Source: Aequorivita aurantiaca (GTDB lineage Bacteria > Bacteroidota > Bacteroidia > Flavobacteriales > Flavobacteriaceae). Taken from it: DNA of 64,000 bases. Numbering within the stretch: position 1 is the stretch's first letter; every line of letters starts with the position of its first letter. The position numbers were made by a program, and so were the translations under genes. The stretch lies in NCBI RefSeq assembly GCF_030410135.1, contig NZ_JAUGQQ010000004.1, positions 62,001-126,000 of the forward strand, written 5' to 3'. The notes under the pieces are model-generated. The model made no database searches. It was not told the DNA's origin and was given only the letters and a program-made list of their open reading frames with translations. Positions 61,757 to 64,000 of the stretch are shown in pieces.

Positions 61757-64000
61757 TTAGTCTGCAAGGTTTGTTTTCAGCCAATTCGTGGCTTCGTCTA
61801 AATTCATATTTTTTCGGGTTGCGAAATCCTCAATTTGGTCTTCCTTAATTTTTCCAAGGCCGAAATAACGCGCTTCTGGATTCGCAAAATAATAACCCGA
61901 AACCGATGCCGCCGGCCACATCGCCAAACTGTCGGTGAGTTCTACCCCAATGTTTTCATTTACGTTTAAAACCTCCCAAATGGTGCGCTTTTCCAAATGG
62001 TCGGGACAGGCGGGATAACCCGGCGCGGGACGGATTCCTTTATATTTTTCTGAAATCAACTCTTCGTTGGAAAGAATTTCTTCGGAAGCGTAGCCCCAAT
62101 AGTTGGTGCGGACTTCTTTGTGAAGATATTCCGCAAACGCTTCCGCCAAGCGGTCTGCCAAAGCTTTTACCATTATAGCATTGTAATCATCGTGATCCGC
62201 AACATATTTGGCGGCCAATTCCGCAGTTCCAAAACCGGCGCTCACGCAGAAACAGCCCACGTAATCTTGGATTCCAGTTTCTTTGGGCGCAATGAAATCT
62301 GCCAAAGCAATATTGGGTTTTCCTTTAGCCTTTTGGGATTGTTGGCGAAGAGTTCTAAAAAAATTCTGAATTCCGAATTCTGAATTCTGAATTATTATAT
62401 CATCATTTACAGAATTCGCCTCAAAAATTCCAAAGACAGCGCGCGCTTCCAACAATTTTTCAGAAATTATTTTGTCGAGCATTTGTTGTGCATCCTTAAA
62501 TAATTCCGAAGCTTGTTCGCCCACCACTTTATCGGTTAAAATATTGGGATATCTTCCGTGCAGCTCCCAACTTCTAAAAAAAGGCGTCCAATCTAAATAA
62601 TCCAACAATAGATTTAAATCGAAGACTTTTAGAATGTGAACTCCCAACTGATTCGGTTTAACTATTTCAGAAGTTTTCCAATCTATTTGAAATTTATTTT
62701 TCCGTGCTTCGGAAATTGGGAGATATGTTTTTACCTTTTGGCGTTTTAAAAAATCCTTTCGGAATGTATCATATTCCTGTTTTATATTTTCTTTATAGGA
62801 AGTCGAAGTTTCCTTTTTCAGCAAATCGCCAACAACGGTAACCGCGCGGGAAGCGTCGTTTATATGTACGACTGCGCATTCATATTCGGGATCAATTTTA
62901 ACTGCCGTGTGCGCACGGCTCGTAGTTGCACCGCCAATCAATAAGGGAACCTTAAAATTTTGCCGCTGCATTTCTTTCGCTAAAAAAACCATTTCGTCCA
63001 ACGAAGGCGTAATTAATCCGCTTAAACCGATGGCATCCACATTTTCCTCTTTTGCGGTGGCGATTATTTTTTCCGGCGGCACCATTACGCCCAAATCGAT
63101 TATTTCATAATTATTGCACGCCAAAACAACGCCGACAATGTTTTTACCGATGTCGTGTACATCGCCTTTCACAGTTGCCATCAATATTTTTCCCGCGTTT
63201 TTGGAATCCGTAATCTGTGGGTTTTTCAACTTTTCCTCCTCAATAAAGGGGAGCAAGTACGCCACTGCTTTTTTCATAACCCGCGCGCTTTTTACCACTT
63301 GCGGCAGAAACATTTTTCCGCTGCCAAAAAGGTCGCCGACCACATTCATCCCAATCATTAAATTCCCTTCAATTACTTCAATTGGTTTATTAGCGGCTTG
63401 TCTTGCTTCTTCAATATCTTCTAAAATAAATTCATCAATTCCTTTTACCAACGCCCTTGTAATACGGTTTTGCAACGATTCTTCGCGCCAAGAGAGATCA
63501 ATTTTACTTTCCTTTGCACTTCCTTTTACGGTCTCGGCAAAATCGAGCAAACGTTCCGTTGCGTCTTCACGTCGGTCGAACATAACATCTTCAACGCGCT
63601 CCAATAAATCCTTCGGAATATTATCATAAACCTCCAGCATTGATGGGTTTACAATCCCCATATTCATCCCGGCTTGAATTGCGTGGTACAAAAACACGGA
63701 ATGCATCGCCTCGCGGACGGGATCATTACCCCGGAAACTAAAGGAAACATTGCTCACCCCACCGCTTACGCTCACATGCGGCAGATTTTCCCGAACCCAG
63801 CGCGTGGCCTCGATAAAATCAATAGCGTTTTTTCGGTGCTCATCCATTCCCGTTGCAACGGGAAAAATGTTTAAATCGAAAATAATATCCTCGGGCGCGA
63901 ATTTCACTTTGTTCACCAAAATGTCATAGGAGCGTTTGGCGATTTCTATCCTTCTGTCGTAATTATCGGCTTGGCCCGTTTCGTCAAACGCCATCACGAT
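61757..64000 (-). CDS. metH: Cobalamin-dependent methionine synthase, C-terminal part (cut by right edge)
   Basis: 748 codons of MetH are present; the frame runs open through base 64000 and the homocysteine-binding half is missing. In order: end of the methyl-THF-binding pterin domain ([36 protein letters not shown]), cobalamin cap domain ([18 protein letters not shown]), B12-binding domain with [15 protein letters not shown], and the AdoMet activation domain ([40 protein letters not shown]). An in-frame run of TCAGAAT heptamers sits in the activation domain. Followed without gap by metF. Confidence 0.97.
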   Translation of the reverse strand: MVMAFDETGQADNYDRRIEIAKRSYDILVNKVKFAPEDIIFDLNIFPVATGMDEHRKNAIDFIEATRWVRENLPHVSVSGGVSNVSFSFRGNDPVREAMHSVFLYHAIQAGMNMGIVNPSMLEVYDNIPKDLLERVEDVMFDRREDATERLLDFAETVKGSAKESKIDLSWREESLQNRITRALVKGIDEFILEDIEEARQAANKPIEVIEGNLMIGMNVVGDLFGSGKMFLPQVVKSARVMKKAVAYLLPFIEEEKLKNPQITDSKNAGKILMATVKGDVHDIGKNIVGVVLACNNYEIIDLGVMVPPEKIIATAKEENVDAIGLSGLITPSLDEMVFLAKEMQRQNFKVPLLIGGATTSRAHTAVKIDPEYECAVVHINDASRAVTVVGDLLKKETSTSYKENIKQEYDTFRKDFLKRQKVKTYLPISEARKNKFQIDWKTSEIVKPNQLGVHILKVFDLNLLLDYLDWTPFFRSWELHGRYPNILTDKVVGEQASELFKDAQQMLDKIISEKLLEARAVFGIFEANSVNDDIIIQNSEFGIQNFFRTLRQQSQKAKGKPNIALADFIAPKETGIQDYVGCFCVSAGFGTAELAAKYVADHDDYNAIMVKALADRLAEAFAEYLHKEVRTNYWGYASEEILSNEELISEKYKGIRPAPGYPACPDHLEKRTIWEVLNVNENIGVELTDSLAMWPAASVSGYYFANPEARYFGLGKIKEDQIEDFATRKNMNLDEATNWLKTNLAD
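62362..62392. repeat. Four tandem heptamers (ATTCTGA/TCAGAAT) inside metH
   Basis: ATTCTGA, ATTCCGA, ATTCTGA, ATTCTGA in tandem plus ATT, fully inside metH, coding for residues reading [10 protein letters not shown]. The unit is 7 bp, so gain or loss of one unit would shift the frame. Similar AT-rich heptamers are seen in spacers elsewhere in the window. Confidence 0.7.

Overview
The window reads as chromosomal DNA of a gliding-type member of the Flavobacteriaceae (Bacteroidota). Support comes from three gliding genes (gldA, gldB, gldC), two secreted proteins with type IX secretion C-terminal domains, a SusC/SusD pair, an FtsZ with a very long C-terminal tail, a flavobacterial-type DnaG, and promoters of the Bacteroidota type (TTTG, about 19 nt, TAnnTTTG). 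The genus cannot be fixed from sequence alone. The DNA is AT-rich and almost all of it is densely packed core genome. I see no insertion sequence, prophage, CRISPR array, rRNA operon or toxin/defence island. Several genes use TTG, GTG or, for dnaG, apparently CTG starts.

Layout. 1-1.6 kb: start of the str operon on the minus strand (rpsL-rpsG-fusA, fusA cut by the left edge) with a textbook promoter. 1.7-8.5 kb, plus strand: an Omp85-like protein, a SusC/SusD outer-membrane import pair and a small lipoprotein. 8.6-17.6 kb: housekeeping and envelope genes (rlmB, rhomboid protease, rarA, a coupled three-gene envelope operon, a HAD phosphatase, a deacetylase-like protein, radC, a DUF1569 protein). 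17.6-34.4 kb, minus strand: tRNA-Arg, a YqeY protein and a full division/cell-wall (dcw) cluster, mraZ-rsmH-ftsL-ftsI-murE-mraY-murD-ftsW-murG-murC-ftsQ-ftsA-ftsZ, without murF or ddl. 34.4-42.1 kb: hydrolase, engB, gldC-gldB, nadE, an atypical response regulator, dnaG, a polyprenyl synthase. 42.4-47.4 kb: a T9SS cargo protein, rlmN, a T9SS-exported serine protease, queA. 47.4-56.1 kb, minus strand: aroA, a small membrane protein, a MazG-like protein, two DUF3857/transglutaminase-like proteins, dtd, rsgA and a DAHP synthase-chorismate mutase fusion preceded by an attenuator. 56.1-57.0 kb: gldA. 57.0-64.0 kb, minus strand: a tandemly duplicated PagL-like/GIN-lipoprotein module downstream of metF and metH (metH cut by the right edge).

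How the genes work together. The dcw cluster makes lipid II precursors with meso-diaminopimelate (DNPR motif in MurE) and the divisome. The aromatic genes at the two ends of the 47-56 kb run (aroA and the DAHP synthase-chorismate mutase) share a strand and could share the leader. metF supplies 5-methyl-THF to MetH.

The most interesting regulatory signals are: (1) a complete ribosome-type transcription attenuator before the DAHP synthase-chorismate mutase gene, with a 21-codon leader peptide holding Phe-Trp-Trp, a GGGA just after its stop that can pair with the terminator arm, and an 8-bp hairpin with a 9-U tract 12 nt before the ATG; (2) three GTGGTA repeats at exact 10-bp spacing, plus a fourth copy, upstream of mraZ, which look like an MraZ operator. 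The most interesting protein oddities are a DnaG with all four zinc ligands replaced, a response regulator with Glu in place of the phospho-acceptor Asp, and a pseudo-transglutaminase next to an apparently intact relative.
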